Shown here: one piece after another, positions 8,097 through 14,365 of the stretch
How positions within the stretch are numbered: position 1 is the stretch's first letter
How the letters are laid out: the number at the start of each line of letters is the position of its first letter
NCBI GenBank assembly: GCA_045589035.1
Contig: JAZNFJ010000068.1
Span: forward strand, 1 to 14,855
Direction: 5' to 3'
Length of the DNA stretch: 14,855 nt
From: Avoscillospira sp045589035
Lineage (GTDB): Bacteria > Bacillota > Clostridia > Oscillospirales > Oscillospiraceae
The notes under the pieces: model-generated
Database searches by the model: none
Told to the model about the DNA's origin: nothing
The model's input: the letters and a program-made list of their open reading frames with translations, nothing else
Position numbers and translations under genes: made by a program

Positions 8097-8399
8097 TTCT
8101 TCTATGACTTCGATGTAGAAGCTGACGGGGCGGAAGCCGTCGTTGCAGGAGATCATAGCAGATTTGGGATCTTTCATCCAGCCATCAAAGAAATTTTCTT
8201 CGCCGTTGGCCAACCGCGTCACATAAGGTCCCACGCTGTCCCATGCGCTGTAGCAGAAGCCCTCAGGCATCTGGGCTTCCCGGGAAATAAACACCCGTCC
8301 CAGCTCCATATCGCAGGGGGTTTCCAAAAGATTTTCATACTGTGCCGAAAGATCCGGGTATTCGGTCTTTCGCAATACCGTGATTTTGCAGGTTTTCAT
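8094..8399 (-). CDS. TIGR04076-family small protein
   Basis: A 101-residue protein of unknown function that fits the TIGR04076 family. It opens with a CKITVLRKT-like strand, then FISREAQMPEGFCYSAWDSVGPYV, and ends with ISCNDGFRPVSFYIEVIE. The family usually shows this C-x-DG-x-RPV ending and the GFC-x-x-AW motif. I chose the ATG at 8397-8399 because AAGGAG at 8408-8413 sits eight bases upstream. The in-frame GTG nine bases earlier overlaps the Shine-Dalgarno box. The gene converges with argD, is divergent from the L,D-transpeptidase gene, and has its own good promoter. Role unknown. Confidence 0.8.
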   Translation of the reverse strand: MKTCKITVLRKTEYPDLSAQYENLLETPCDMELGRVFISREAQMPEGFCYSAWDSVGPYVTRLANGEENFFDGWMKDPKSAMISCNDGFRPVSFYIEVIEE

Positions 8400-8420
8400 G
8401 GTTTTCACTCCTTTTGCTCC

Positions 8421-8449
8421 ATCATAACACCAAAAAAGTACTGATGCAA
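8421..8449 (-). promoter_or_regulatory. Promoter of the TIGR04076-family gene
   Basis: On the minus strand: TTGCAT (8444-8449), a 17-base spacer, TATGAT (8421-8426). It lies 22 bases from the start codon and back-to-back with the plus-strand promoter at 8464-8492. Confidence 0.75.
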
Positions 8450-8463
8450 TCTTTTTTACCCAG

Positions 8464-8492
8464 TTGCCAAAGCAGTCAGATTATTCTATAAT
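8464..8492 (+). promoter_or_regulatory. Promoter of the L,D-transpeptidase gene
   Basis: TTGCCA (8464-8469), a 17-base spacer and TATAAT (8487-8492), 27 bases before the ATG. An AGGAGG ribosome site lies between. Confidence 0.8.
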
Positions 8493-8519
8493 GAGAGCAG
8501 TTTTTCAGGAGGCTGTACC

Positions 8520-9881
8520 ATGAAGAAAATTCGTGTCTTTTTATTCTCCCTGCTCCTGCTGTTGCTGGCAGGAACGGTTTCCGCCGCATCCAAACCCCTG
8601 CCCTATGCCATCAAGGTCAACCGGGCATGGAACACCGTGACCATCTACACCTATGATGAAAACGGACAGTACACCGTCCCCTGCAAGGCCATGATCTGCT
8701 CTACCGCCAGAAAGCCTTACACCACCCCTTTGGGTGATTATCGGCTGACGGCCTACCGCACCCAATGGCAGAAGATGATCGACGGTACATACGGACAATA
8801 TGCCACCCAGTTTCAGGGCAATTACCTCTTCCATTCCATCTGTTATTCCGATGACCGCCATGATGCCATGGTGCGGGATTCCTACAACAACCTGGGTAAT
8901 GCCGCCTCCATGGGCTGTGTGCGTCTGGAAACCATCGATGCCAAATGGATCTTCGACAACTGTCCCGCCGGTACCCCTGTGACCATCTATGACGATTATG
9001 ACAGCCCCGGACCTCTGGGCAAGCCGGACAAAACCCTTCCCTTTATTGCGGAAGAGCATTACACCGGCTGGGATCCCACAGATCCTGCTGATGGCAATCC
9101 CTGGCGCACTGCCAAAATCACAACCATTGAAATTTCCGAAACGGAACTGACTCTGCAGGCAGGCGAAGCCGCCGCTTTGACCCAGACCCACGAGCCGGAA
9201 TTGGCTCAGGTTTTCTGGAAAAGCAGCGATGAAACCATTGCAACGGTAGATGAAATCGGTCAAGTCGTGGCCCTCTCTGCCGGCACCGCCACCATCACCG
9301 TAGGCGGCCTGACCGGCAAAACGGCAGAATGTACCGTGACGGTGGAAGGGGAGCTTCTGCCCTTTGACGATGTACAGCCGGGCATCTGGTACTACAACGA
9401 TGTGCGGAAAGCCACGGAGCAGAAACTCTTTAAGGGCATGGGCAAGCGAACCTTCGCCCCCGATCATACCATGACCCGCGCCATGGTGGTGCAGGTGCTG
9501 CACCAGATGGCAGGCAAACCCAGAACCGTCGCCAAGTCGGCATTCTCCGACGTGGCGGAGGACACATGGTACGCCAACGCCGTCAAATGGGCCGAAGCAA
9601 AGGGCATCGTCAAAGACATTGCTGCTGATACTTTCTGTCCAGAACAGGCCATGACCCGTCAGGAGATGGCAGTGGTCCTGTGGCGATACGCAGGATCTCC
9701 CAAGGTCAAGGGTGATCTCGTCGACTTTGAGGACAGTACGGAAATTGCAAATTTTGCGTTAGATGCCATGCAATGGGCTGTTTCCAAGGGTATCCTGCAG
9801 GGCAGCAATGGCATGCTGCAGCCGGACAAGGCCGTTTCCCGTGTGGAGGCCGCCGCCATTTTGCTGCGATATAAAAAGTAA
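8520..9881 (+). CDS. Secreted L,D-transpeptidase with Big2 and three SLH repeats
   Basis: A 453-residue exported cell-wall enzyme. Residues 1 to about 22 form a signal peptide (MKKIR, a long leucine run, then VSAAS). Residues about 28-157 are a YkuD-type L,D-transpeptidase domain, with His105 in FHSICYS and the catalytic Cys133 in ASMGCVRL. Such enzymes cross-link peptidoglycan peptides or attach proteins to them. Residues about 200-276 form a bacterial Ig-like (Big2) domain, seen as VFWKSSDETIATVDEIGQV and SAGTATITV. Three S-layer homology repeats follow at about 281-334, 341-395 and 400-453. SLH repeats bind secondary cell-wall polymers, so the enzyme is probably held non-covalently on the wall. 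AGGAGG precedes the ATG. The gene stands alone. No plus-strand terminator with a U-tract follows. Confidence 0.92.
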   Translation: MKKIRVFLFSLLLLLLAGTVSAASKPLPYAIKVNRAWNTVTIYTYDENGQYTVPCKAMICSTARKPYTTPLGDYRLTAYRTQWQKMIDGTYGQYATQFQGNYLFHSICYSDDRHDAMVRDSYNNLGNAASMGCVRLETIDAKWIFDNCPAGTPVTIYDDYDSPGPLGKPDKTLPFIAEEHYTGWDPTDPADGNPWRTAKITTIEISETELTLQAGEAAALTQTHEPELAQVFWKSSDETIATVDEIGQVVALSAGTATITVGGLTGKTAECTVTVEGELLPFDDVQPGIWYYNDVRKATEQKLFKGMGKRTFAPDHTMTRAMVVQVLHQMAGKPRTVAKSAFSDVAEDTWYANAVKWAEAKGIVKDIAADTFCPEQAMTRQEMAVVLWRYAGSPKVKGDLVDFEDSTEIANFALDAMQWAVSKGILQGSNGMLQPDKAVSRVEAAAILLRYKK

Positions 9882-9899
9882 AAGCACCCCTCCGGGTGC
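9873..9899 (-). terminator. Second, back-up terminator on the minus strand
   Basis: On the minus strand a GCACCC/GGGTGC 6-bp stem with a 4-base loop (9884-9899) is followed by TTTTACTTTTT. It comes right after the small-RNA terminator. On the plus strand no U-tract follows, so it is not a typical terminator for the transpeptidase gene, whose stop it adjoins. Confidence 0.6.
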
Positions 9900-9902
9900 C
9901 AT

Positions 9903-9961
9903 AAAAAAGGAAATGACCTTTGATCGGTTTGACTACTCACTTCAAACGATCAAAGGTCATT
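9903..9961 (-). terminator. Strong terminator of the small-RNA unit
   Basis: A 14-bp perfect stem (AATGACCTTTGATC and its complement) extended by six more pairs (GTTTGA/TCAAAC) with a one-base bulge and a 9-base loop, spanning 9912-9961. On the minus strand it is followed by TCCTTTTTT. On the plus strand there is no U-tract, so it acts on minus transcripts. Confidence 0.85.
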
Positions 9962-10052
9962 CCCAAATTCCTTGGGTTCCATCATTTTACGTAACCTCTA
10001 CTTTCTTATATTTTGGGAGTTACTTAGTACATTGGACTCACTCCTTCTTTGT
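9903..10052 (-). ncRNA. Candidate small RNA transcription unit, family not recognised
   Basis: A complete unit of about 150 nt on the minus strand: a near-consensus promoter (10059-10087), an expected start near 10052, and a strong terminator ending at about 9903. No normal gene lies inside. Visible RNA elements are GGAGU (10040-10044 region) able to pair with ACUCC about 20 bases later, and GUAAC-UC able to pair with GAGGUUAC, which competes for the same bases. A small CCCAA/UUGGG hairpin and the long terminator hairpin follow. Three very short ORFs have ribosome sites: Met-Tyr-stop after GAAGGAG, MMEPKEFGNDL (9985 to 9950), and MTFDRLK inside the terminator stem after AAGGAA. It could be a regulatory sRNA, a dual RNA/peptide gene, or an orphan leader. 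It lacks the end-to-end pairing of 6S RNA. Confidence 0.55.
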
Positions 10053-10058
10053 GACTTC

Positions 10059-10087
10059 ATCATAACCCCTTTTTTCCCTTTTTGCAA
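10059..10087 (-). promoter_or_regulatory. Promoter of the small-RNA unit
   Basis: Minus strand TTGCAA (10082-10087), a 17-base spacer rich in A and G, and TATGAT (10059-10064). No coding gene follows before the terminators at 9961-9873. Confidence 0.72.
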
Positions 10088-10136
10088 GATGGGAAATTCC
10101 ATAAGAATCAAGCCAAAATGTTGGAGAAAATGAGAA

Positions 10137-10166
10137 TAGACAAAGGCTTTGCTTTTGTGGTATGAT
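10137..10166 (+). promoter_or_regulatory. Orphan plus-strand promoter facing a terminator
   Basis: TAGACA (10137-10142), an 18-base spacer and TATGAT (10161-10166), with TGG before it (extended -10). A GC-rich terminator begins ten bases after the -10 box, so any transcript would be only about 30 nt unless it reads through antisense to the deformylase gene. Confidence 0.4.
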
Positions 10167-10175
10167 AAATGTGTT

Positions 10176-10201
10176 GGGCGGCCTTTTGGGCCGCCCTTTT
10201 T
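10176..10201 (+). terminator. GC-rich plus-strand terminator at the deformylase 3' end
   Basis: An 8-bp stem GGGCGGCC/GGCCGCCC with a TTTTG loop, then TTTTT. The U-tract is only on the plus strand and overlaps the deformylase stop codon. On the minus strand the hairpin is followed by AACACATTT, so it would be at best a weak terminator for that gene. Confidence 0.65.
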
Positions 10202-10613
10202 ATATCAGTATACCGTTGCAATGGTCGATCTCATGCTGGATGATCTGGGCGGGCCAGCCGGTAAAGGTCTTGATCCGGGTCTGGAAATCCGCCGTCTGCC
10301 ATTGGACCTTGATAGTCTGCCAGCGCTTGCAGGGTCTGGGATCGCCAAGAAGGGACAGGCAGCCTTCCTCCGTGTCATAAGGACCGGATTTTTTGAGAAT
10401 CTCCGGGTTGAACATGGTCATATACGCACCTTCATTATCAAAAACAATGATTCTTTTACGGATGCCGATCATGTTGGCCGCCATACCCACGCAGCCCTCC
10501 TTGTGGGCAGTCAGGGTATCCAGCAGATCCTGTGCCGTCTGCAAATCTTCCTTTGTGGCCTGCTCCGAGGGTATTCCCAGCAAAATGGGATCGTGTACCA
10601 GTTCTTTGACCAT
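10200..10613 (-). CDS. def: Peptide deformylase, short clostridial type
   Basis: Removes the formyl group from the starting methionine of new proteins. The 137-residue product has motif 2 EEGCLSL with metal ligand C85, and motif 3 QHEIDHC with H127, catalytic E128 and H131. Motif 1 reads GMAANMIG: the usual glutamine of G-x-G-h-A-A-x-Q-h-G is a methionine (M48). From memory this substitution is shared by a group of short clostridial deformylases, so it need not mean loss of activity, though that residue helps catalysis in classical enzymes. GGAG precedes the ATG. The gene has its own promoter inside the terminator of the upstream Mn-catalase gene. It is not next to fmt, so it may be a second deformylase. 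Confidence 0.88.
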   Translation of the reverse strand: MVKELVHDPILLGIPSEQATKEDLQTAQDLLDTLTAHKEGCVGMAANMIGIRKRIIVFDNEGAYMTMFNPEILKKSGPYDTEEGCLSLLGDPRPCKRWQTIKVQWQTADFQTRIKTFTGWPAQIIQHEIDHCNGILI

Positions 10614-10644
10614 ATGACAACTCCAAATCTATAAGTTTCGTCTT

Positions 10645-10673
10645 ATTATAAAGAAAAATCGTTGAAAACACAA
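10645..10673 (-). promoter_or_regulatory. Promoter of the deformylase gene, inside a terminator
   Basis: Minus strand TTGTGT (10668-10673), a 17-base spacer and TATAAT (10645-10650). The -35 box lies in the loop of the terminator hairpin at 10654-10690. Confidence 0.55.
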
Positions 10674-10690
10674 GGTTTTCAACGATTTTT
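10654..10690 (-). terminator. Terminator of the Mn-catalase gene
   Basis: A perfect 16-bp inverted repeat (AAAAATCGTTGAAAAC, 10654-10669, and its complement, 10675-10690) with a 5-base loop. T-runs flank it on both strands, so it may work both ways. It lies just after the Mn-catalase stop codon. Confidence 0.88.
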
Positions 10691-10705
10691 GATTTTATAT
10701 CTGTG

Positions 10706-11368
10706 TTACTGAAAGGATGGCTTATGCGTTTCACCCGTAGCAAAAGCATTGGGGCCGGGATTGGACATGGAAAAATACATCTTTGCCGCCTTGGTAGTAC
10801 CGAAATCCCGGTTGGAGCCGGTTTCCTGTACCTTGTTGAAAGCGTCCCGGAACATCTGATTATGGGCTTCCTCCCGGTTGAGCAGGAAGTCAATGGTTTC
10901 TCTGACCTTCTTATCTTGAATCTGGCGGTAGAGATACTCATAGACCACCTTGGCTCTCTGCTCCGATGCAATATTGGAGAGCAGATCAGCACACAAATCC
11001 CCCGTGACCGTCACATAATCTGCCGTCCAGGAATAGCCGGAAGCATTGATGAGACCGGGGTTCAGACCGAGAAGCACATGGCTCTGCACTTCCCCTGCCT
11101 GTACCTTTGTCGCATCCGCATCGTGCCCGTTAAGCAGGTTGATGGTCTGCGCCACCATCTCCATGTGCCCCAGTTCTTCGGCTGCAATGTCCAGGAAGAG
11201 ATCCTTGATCTCAGGATCCTTGATTCGAAAACTCTGGGACATATACTGCATAGCCGCCTTCAATTCACCGTTGCCGCCGCCCAGCTGTTCCTGCAGGAGC
11301 ACTGCATACTGAGGATTTGGTCTTTCGACTCCTACGGGATGAAAAAGCTCTTTTTCGTGTTTGAACAT
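10706..11368 (-). CDS. Manganese catalase (ferritin-like, CotJC-related)
   Basis: A 220-residue four-helix-bundle protein that breaks down hydrogen peroxide at a dimanganese site. The expected ligands are E35 (GELKAAMQY), E65 and H68 (AAEELGHMEM), E136 (IASEQRAK) and H169 (REEAHNQMF), in the order and nearly the spacing known for Lactobacillus Mn-catalase. The protein is shorter than the roughly 266-residue lactobacillar enzyme and nearer the spore-coat CotJC type. No cotJA or cotJB gene is beside it, so a spore-coat role is not shown. GGAGGT lies ten bases before the ATG. It sits 57 bases downstream of the FAD/Rieske gene on the same strand and may be co-transcribed with it. A strong terminator follows. 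Confidence 0.92.
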   Translation of the reverse strand: MFKHEKELFHPVGVERPNPQYAVLLQEQLGGGNGELKAAMQYMSQSFRIKDPEIKDLFLDIAAEELGHMEMVAQTINLLNGHDADATKVQAGEVQSHVLLGLNPGLINASGYSWTADYVTVTGDLCADLLSNIASEQRAKVVYEYLYRQIQDKKVRETIDFLLNREEAHNQMFRDAFNKVQETGSNRDFGTTKAAKMYFSMSNPGPNAFATGETHKPSFQ

Positions 11369-11425
11369 GATAAACCTGACCTCCGTTTATGGATTTGGTA
11401 TTATCATGCCCTGCATAGAAGCCGC

Positions 11426-12739
11426 CTATACGAACCGATCGTCTGTGGCAGGATTATCAATCAGCTTTCCGTCCTCCGTAAAACGGGAGCCATGACAGGG
11501 ACAATCCCAGCTGTGCTCGGCTCGGTTGTATTTGAGAGCACAGCCCAGATGGGGGCATCGGGGCTTTGTCGGTGTCAAAAGTCCCATAGCAGATTCAAAC
11601 GCATTGATGGCAAGCTGGGGATGCAGCATGCTGCGCGATGGAGAGAAAACTTCCGCATACCGATTATACTTTCCCCGGACAAGGTTAGATAAGAGCATCG
11701 CCGCCACCATGGAAGAGCTCATCCCCCACTTGTTGTACCCCGTGGCAGCATACAAATTCGGAGTATGCTTGGAATACTGCCCAATATACGGAATGCTGTC
11801 AAGGGTCATGCAATCCTGTGTCGCCCATTTGACTGTGATTTTTGCATCCGGATAATGCTTCTTTGCAAAGGCTTCCAGCTCTTTCCAGTTTCCGCCCTTT
11901 TTGCCTGTACGATGCCCGCCGCCGCCCAACAGCAACAGGTTTTGATAGTTGCGAAAGGACAAGCCCTTATCCCGTTCATCCACATACATTCCATTTACAT
12001 CGGCCGCACCTTCCAAGGCTAACACATAGGAGCGATGCTGGTATAGTTTCAGAAAATAACTGCCGTGCTTATTCAAGATGGGGAAATGAGTCGCCACGAT
12101 CATCTTTTTGCAGGTGATTACACCGTGCTGCGTGACCGCCTTGTTTGGTCCCAGTTCCAACACTTTGGTGTTCTCATAGATGGGCAGCTCCTTTGCCACG
12201 GCATAAGCAAATTTCAGCGGGTGAAACGCAGCCTGATCCCTGACACACACCGCACCTGCAACTTCAAAGGGCAGCGGCAGCTTGTCAGTAAATTCAGCTT
12301 CTACTCCCAATCGGTTTAACGCATCCACTTCCCGACGGATTTTTTCGCAGTCGTCCAGGGAATACACATAGGAATCTTTTCTTTCATAGTCGCAGGGAAT
12401 GTCCCGGCACAGTGCTGCGTATTTCTCGCAGGCCTGCAGCTGTGCTTCCAGATAAAGCCGCGCCTTGTCCGGCCCAAAGTTTTTGATCAGTTTGTCGTAT
12501 ATCAAACCATGGGCAAAGGTGATTTTTGCGGTGGTGTTCTTGGTAATTCCACTGCAGATACGGTCTGCCTCAACGAGGATGCAGTCTATACCTGCATTTT
12601 TCAGCATATGGGCACATAAAATGCCCGTCATACCGCCGCCAATGATCAGAATATCGGTGTTATCGCTTTTGTTCAGGGCGGGAAATTGTACGCGTTCCGC
12701 AGTTTTCCCCCAGATGGAATGGATGGTGTTTTCTCTCAT
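11426..12739 (-). CDS. FAD-dependent oxidoreductase with C-terminal Rieske 2Fe-2S domain
   Basis: I start at the ATG at 12737-12739, giving 437 residues. The longer in-frame reading from 12901 runs over another gene and its ribosome site. Residues about 28-60 form the FAD-binding Rossmann start (DILIIGGGMTG, then an Asp/Glu-ending second strand LVEADR), as in the DAO family of amino-acid/glycine oxidases. The C-terminus holds a Rieske cluster: CPH (C395, H397) and CPCH (C413, H416), which ligate a 2Fe-2S centre. Such fusions are common in Firmicutes but their substrate is not known. Only a weak ribosome site is visible; the ATG overlaps the stop of the 33-residue ORF as ATGA, so translation is probably coupled. 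Likely cytoplasmic. Confidence 0.88.
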   Translation of the reverse strand: MRENTIHSIWGKTAERVQFPALNKSDNTDILIIGGGMTGILCAHMLKNAGIDCILVEADRICSGITKNTTAKITFAHGLIYDKLIKNFGPDKARLYLEAQLQACEKYAALCRDIPCDYERKDSYVYSLDDCEKIRREVDALNRLGVEAEFTDKLPLPFEVAGAVCVRDQAAFHPLKFAYAVAKELPIYENTKVLELGPNKAVTQHGVITCKKMIVATHFPILNKHGSYFLKLYQHRSYVLALEGAADVNGMYVDERDKGLSFRNYQNLLLLGGGGHRTGKKGGNWKELEAFAKKHYPDAKITVKWATQDCMTLDSIPYIGQYSKHTPNLYAATGYNKWGMSSSMVAAMLLSNLVRGKYNRYAEVFSPSRSMLHPQLAINAFESAMGLLTPTKPRCPHLGCALKYNRAEHSWDCPCHGSRFTEDGKLIDNPATDDRFV

Positions 12740-12837
12740 AGTTTGTTGCTCGCAAGGGCATCCACATATCGCTGCATCGCATCGGGATTCATCCCCAAAG
12801 CCATGGCAAATCCTACCGGCATGTCGTTTCGGTTCAT
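12736..12837 (-). CDS. 33-residue mini-protein coupled to the FAD/Rieske gene
   Basis: The minus strand carries GGAGGCGAGGAA directly before ATG (12835-12837) and a 33-residue reading frame starting MNRNDMPVGFAMALGMNPDA, ending ASNKL and TGA (12736-12738). The stop overlaps the next start as ATGA. The strong ribosome site and the coupling argue that it is real. The MPxGFxMALxxNxxAM pattern recalls small uncharacterised clostridial proteins of about 50-60 residues. This one seems to keep the head and a YVDALxS-like tail but lack the middle (family recall, not checked). The segment from about residue 8 to 30 could form an amphipathic helix. It could be only a translational starter for the downstream enzyme. 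Confidence 0.62.
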   Translation of the reverse strand: MNRNDMPVGFAMALGMNPDAMQRYVDALASNKL

Positions 12838-12908
12838 TTCCTCGCCTCCGAATTTTAGTAGGATTATTCTTTGCAGCTTCACAGCCCGAAATACCTGTCA
12901 ATATTTAA

Positions 12909-12936
12909 AGCCCTGACACTTGTCAGGGCTTTTGGT
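12909..12936 (-). terminator. Terminator after the flavin reductase gene
   Basis: A 10-bp perfect inverted repeat AGCCCTGACA/TGTCAGGGCT (12909-12930) just past the flavin reductase stop. The minus strand continues TTTAAATATT, a modest U-tract; the plus strand continues TTTTGG. It separates the nitroreductase/flavin-reductase pair from the mini-ORF/oxidoreductase unit. Confidence 0.78.
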
Positions 12937-13497
12937 TTATTTCAGTACGAGTCCATCATGGAATGCCTGACCAACTTTTTCACCAAGGACCAGATAGTGA
13001 TGGTTAACGGGGTCGTAGGTGATGGGCTGCAGCTTGGAAACATCCACTTTTCCGTCTTCATTCAAGACACTTTCGTCAATGCTGACATTCACAATTTCAC
13101 CAACCAGGCGGCAGGTTTCGGTGTCGTAGGAAATCAGTCTGCACTCCAAAGCCATGGGCAATTCATCAATCAGCGGTGCATCCACAAACTCTGATTTTGC
13201 TGCATGGAAGCCTGCCTTTTCGAATTTCCTGGGTTCTTTATGCCCCGACACAACGCCCACATAGTCGCAGGCGGCCATGTACTTGGCCGTCGCCATAGAT
13301 ACGGTAAAGGCCTTCCGCTCCAGAATATTTTCCGCTGTCTTGTGTGCGGAGTCAACACAGATGGAGATCTCCTTTTCTTCGCTGATCCCGCCCCAAGCCG
13401 CATTCATGGCATTGGGTGTTCCATCTGCATTGTATGTGCCGATGATAAACACAGGCATGGGATAGCACATGGGTTTTGCTCCAAAGTTTTTACGCAT
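12937..13497 (-). CDS. Flavin reductase-like FMN-binding protein (flavoredoxin family)
   Basis: A 186-residue FMN-binding split-barrel protein. It starts MCYPMPVFIIGTYNADG (residues 10-26) and continues NAMNAAWGGIS (29-39) and AHKTAENI (51-58), the pattern of the flavin_reduct/flavoredoxin family. These bind FMN and pass electrons from NAD(P)H or iron-sulphur partners; the partner here is unknown. AAGGAGG precedes the ATG. It is 20 bases downstream of the nitroreductase gene and surely co-transcribed with it, so the two flavoproteins may share electrons (inference). A terminator follows at once. Confidence 0.88.
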   Translation of the reverse strand: MRKNFGAKPMCYPMPVFIIGTYNADGTPNAMNAAWGGISEEKEISICVDSAHKTAENILERKAFTVSMATAKYMAACDYVGVVSGHKEPRKFEKAGFHAAKSEFVDAPLIDELPMALECRLISYDTETCRLVGEIVNVSIDESVLNEDGKVDVSKLQPITYDPVNHHYLVLGEKVGQAFHDGLVLK

Positions 13498-13517
13498 AGT
13501 CGCTCCTCCTTATCCGA

Positions 13518-14213
13518 TTACAGCATGCAGCTGCAGATATACTTGTGACCCGATACCGTCGGCGGTGTTTCGGTTTTGACGGCACGGAAAGTGTCCGGAT
13601 TTGCAACATACAGATGCGCCAAGGCAATGCCCATGTCAATTCGGTTCATATACCCCGCCACCGACCTGGCCGCGCAGAATGCATGAATGGTATCCCCTTC
13701 ATGAACAAAGTGCCAAGGCTGGCTGTTGATACTGGAAGGTGCCAATCTGGCAGGCTCCAACCGGAAATCTTCGGCATCCGCAATTTGTGACAGCGTCTTG
13801 CGTTTGAAGTCATGACGCATTTGGTTGCCCTTAGGATAGCCAAATGCCAGCATGATAACAAACTTCATCCCATCCACTTTGGGTGCAGTCTTAGGGTTCA
13901 GTTTTCCCATGCCCAGCCAGCAAACACCAAGCCCCAAAGTCTGTAGGTACAGATCCATCTGCTGAAACAGAAAACCTACATTCTCCAGATAACCTTCTGC
14001 TTCTTCGGAATAAATCGTGATCACCTGCGGCGTCGTCCACGGAAAAATACACTTGATCTGATCCCGGCTAATAATATCCATGCGGACTTTGATTTCAGGA
14101 TACAGCGGTTTCATCTCAAAGGACAAAATTTTCTCTATCATTTCCGCATCTACGGGAACACCGGTATAACTGCGGCAGGACTTTCGATGATAGATCATTT
14201 CGTTTAAGGTCAT
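13518..14213 (-). CDS. Nitroreductase family protein (TM1586-like)
   Basis: A 231-residue flavoprotein. It opens with MIYHRKSCRSYTG (residues 7-18), the R-x-S-x-R FMN-phosphate contact region. A GLGVCWLGMG stretch lies near 94-103 and RLAPSSINSQPWHF at 156-169. Having the APSxxNxQPW motif in the second half, rather than near the N-terminus, fits the TM1586-like putative nitroreductase group (PF14512), which resembles an internally fused form. Substrates of this group are not known. GGAGGT precedes the ATG. It is the first gene of a two-gene operon with the flavin reductase, driven by a good promoter at 14248-14277. Confidence 0.87.
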   Translation of the reverse strand: MTLNEMIYHRKSCRSYTGVPVDAEMIEKILSFEMKPLYPEIKVRMDIISRDQIKCIFPWTTPQVITIYSEEAEGYLENVGFLFQQMDLYLQTLGLGVCWLGMGKLNPKTAPKVDGMKFVIMLAFGYPKGNQMRHDFKRKTLSQIADAEDFRLEPARLAPSSINSQPWHFVHEGDTIHAFCAARSVAGYMNRIDMGIALAHLYVANPDTFRAVKTETPPTVSGHKYICSCML

Positions 14214-14247
14214 AGTGGTTCACCTCCGGCAAGGCTCTGATAAATTT

Positions 14248-14277
14248 ATTTTACCATAGAAGATAACTTTTCTGCAA
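14248..14277 (-). promoter_or_regulatory. Promoter of the nitroreductase/flavin-reductase operon
   Basis: Minus strand TTGCAG (14272-14277), an 18-base spacer and TAAAAT (14248-14253), with TGG before the -10 box (extended -10). Confidence 0.72.
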
Positions 14278-14365
14278 GATCGCAACAATTTATAAATACA
14301 TTTCGCTTTTGGGATAGAAAACAGGGGGTCCATGGTTGGCCCAATCAATTTTAATGCCAAAAGGT

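Noticed and set aside
9903..10052. 6S RNA identity for the small-RNA unit
   Set aside because: The 5' and 3' ends do not pair into the long closing stem with a central bubble that 6S RNA needs.
10149..11692. Plus-strand open frames over the deformylase and catalase genes
   Set aside because: They are antisense shadows with no ribosome sites; the minus-strand genes carry clear catalytic motifs.
12740..12901. 54-residue N-terminal extension of the FAD/Rieske protein
   Set aside because: It overlaps the 33-residue ORF in another frame, is rich in Arg/Cys and lacks a family match; homologous FAD domains begin near the inner ATG at 12739.
12863..12901. Consensus TTGACA (12896-12901) upstream of the 33-residue ORF
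   Set aside because: No -10 box at 16-18 bases; the AATAAT at 12863-12868 is 27 bases away, so I did not call a promoter.
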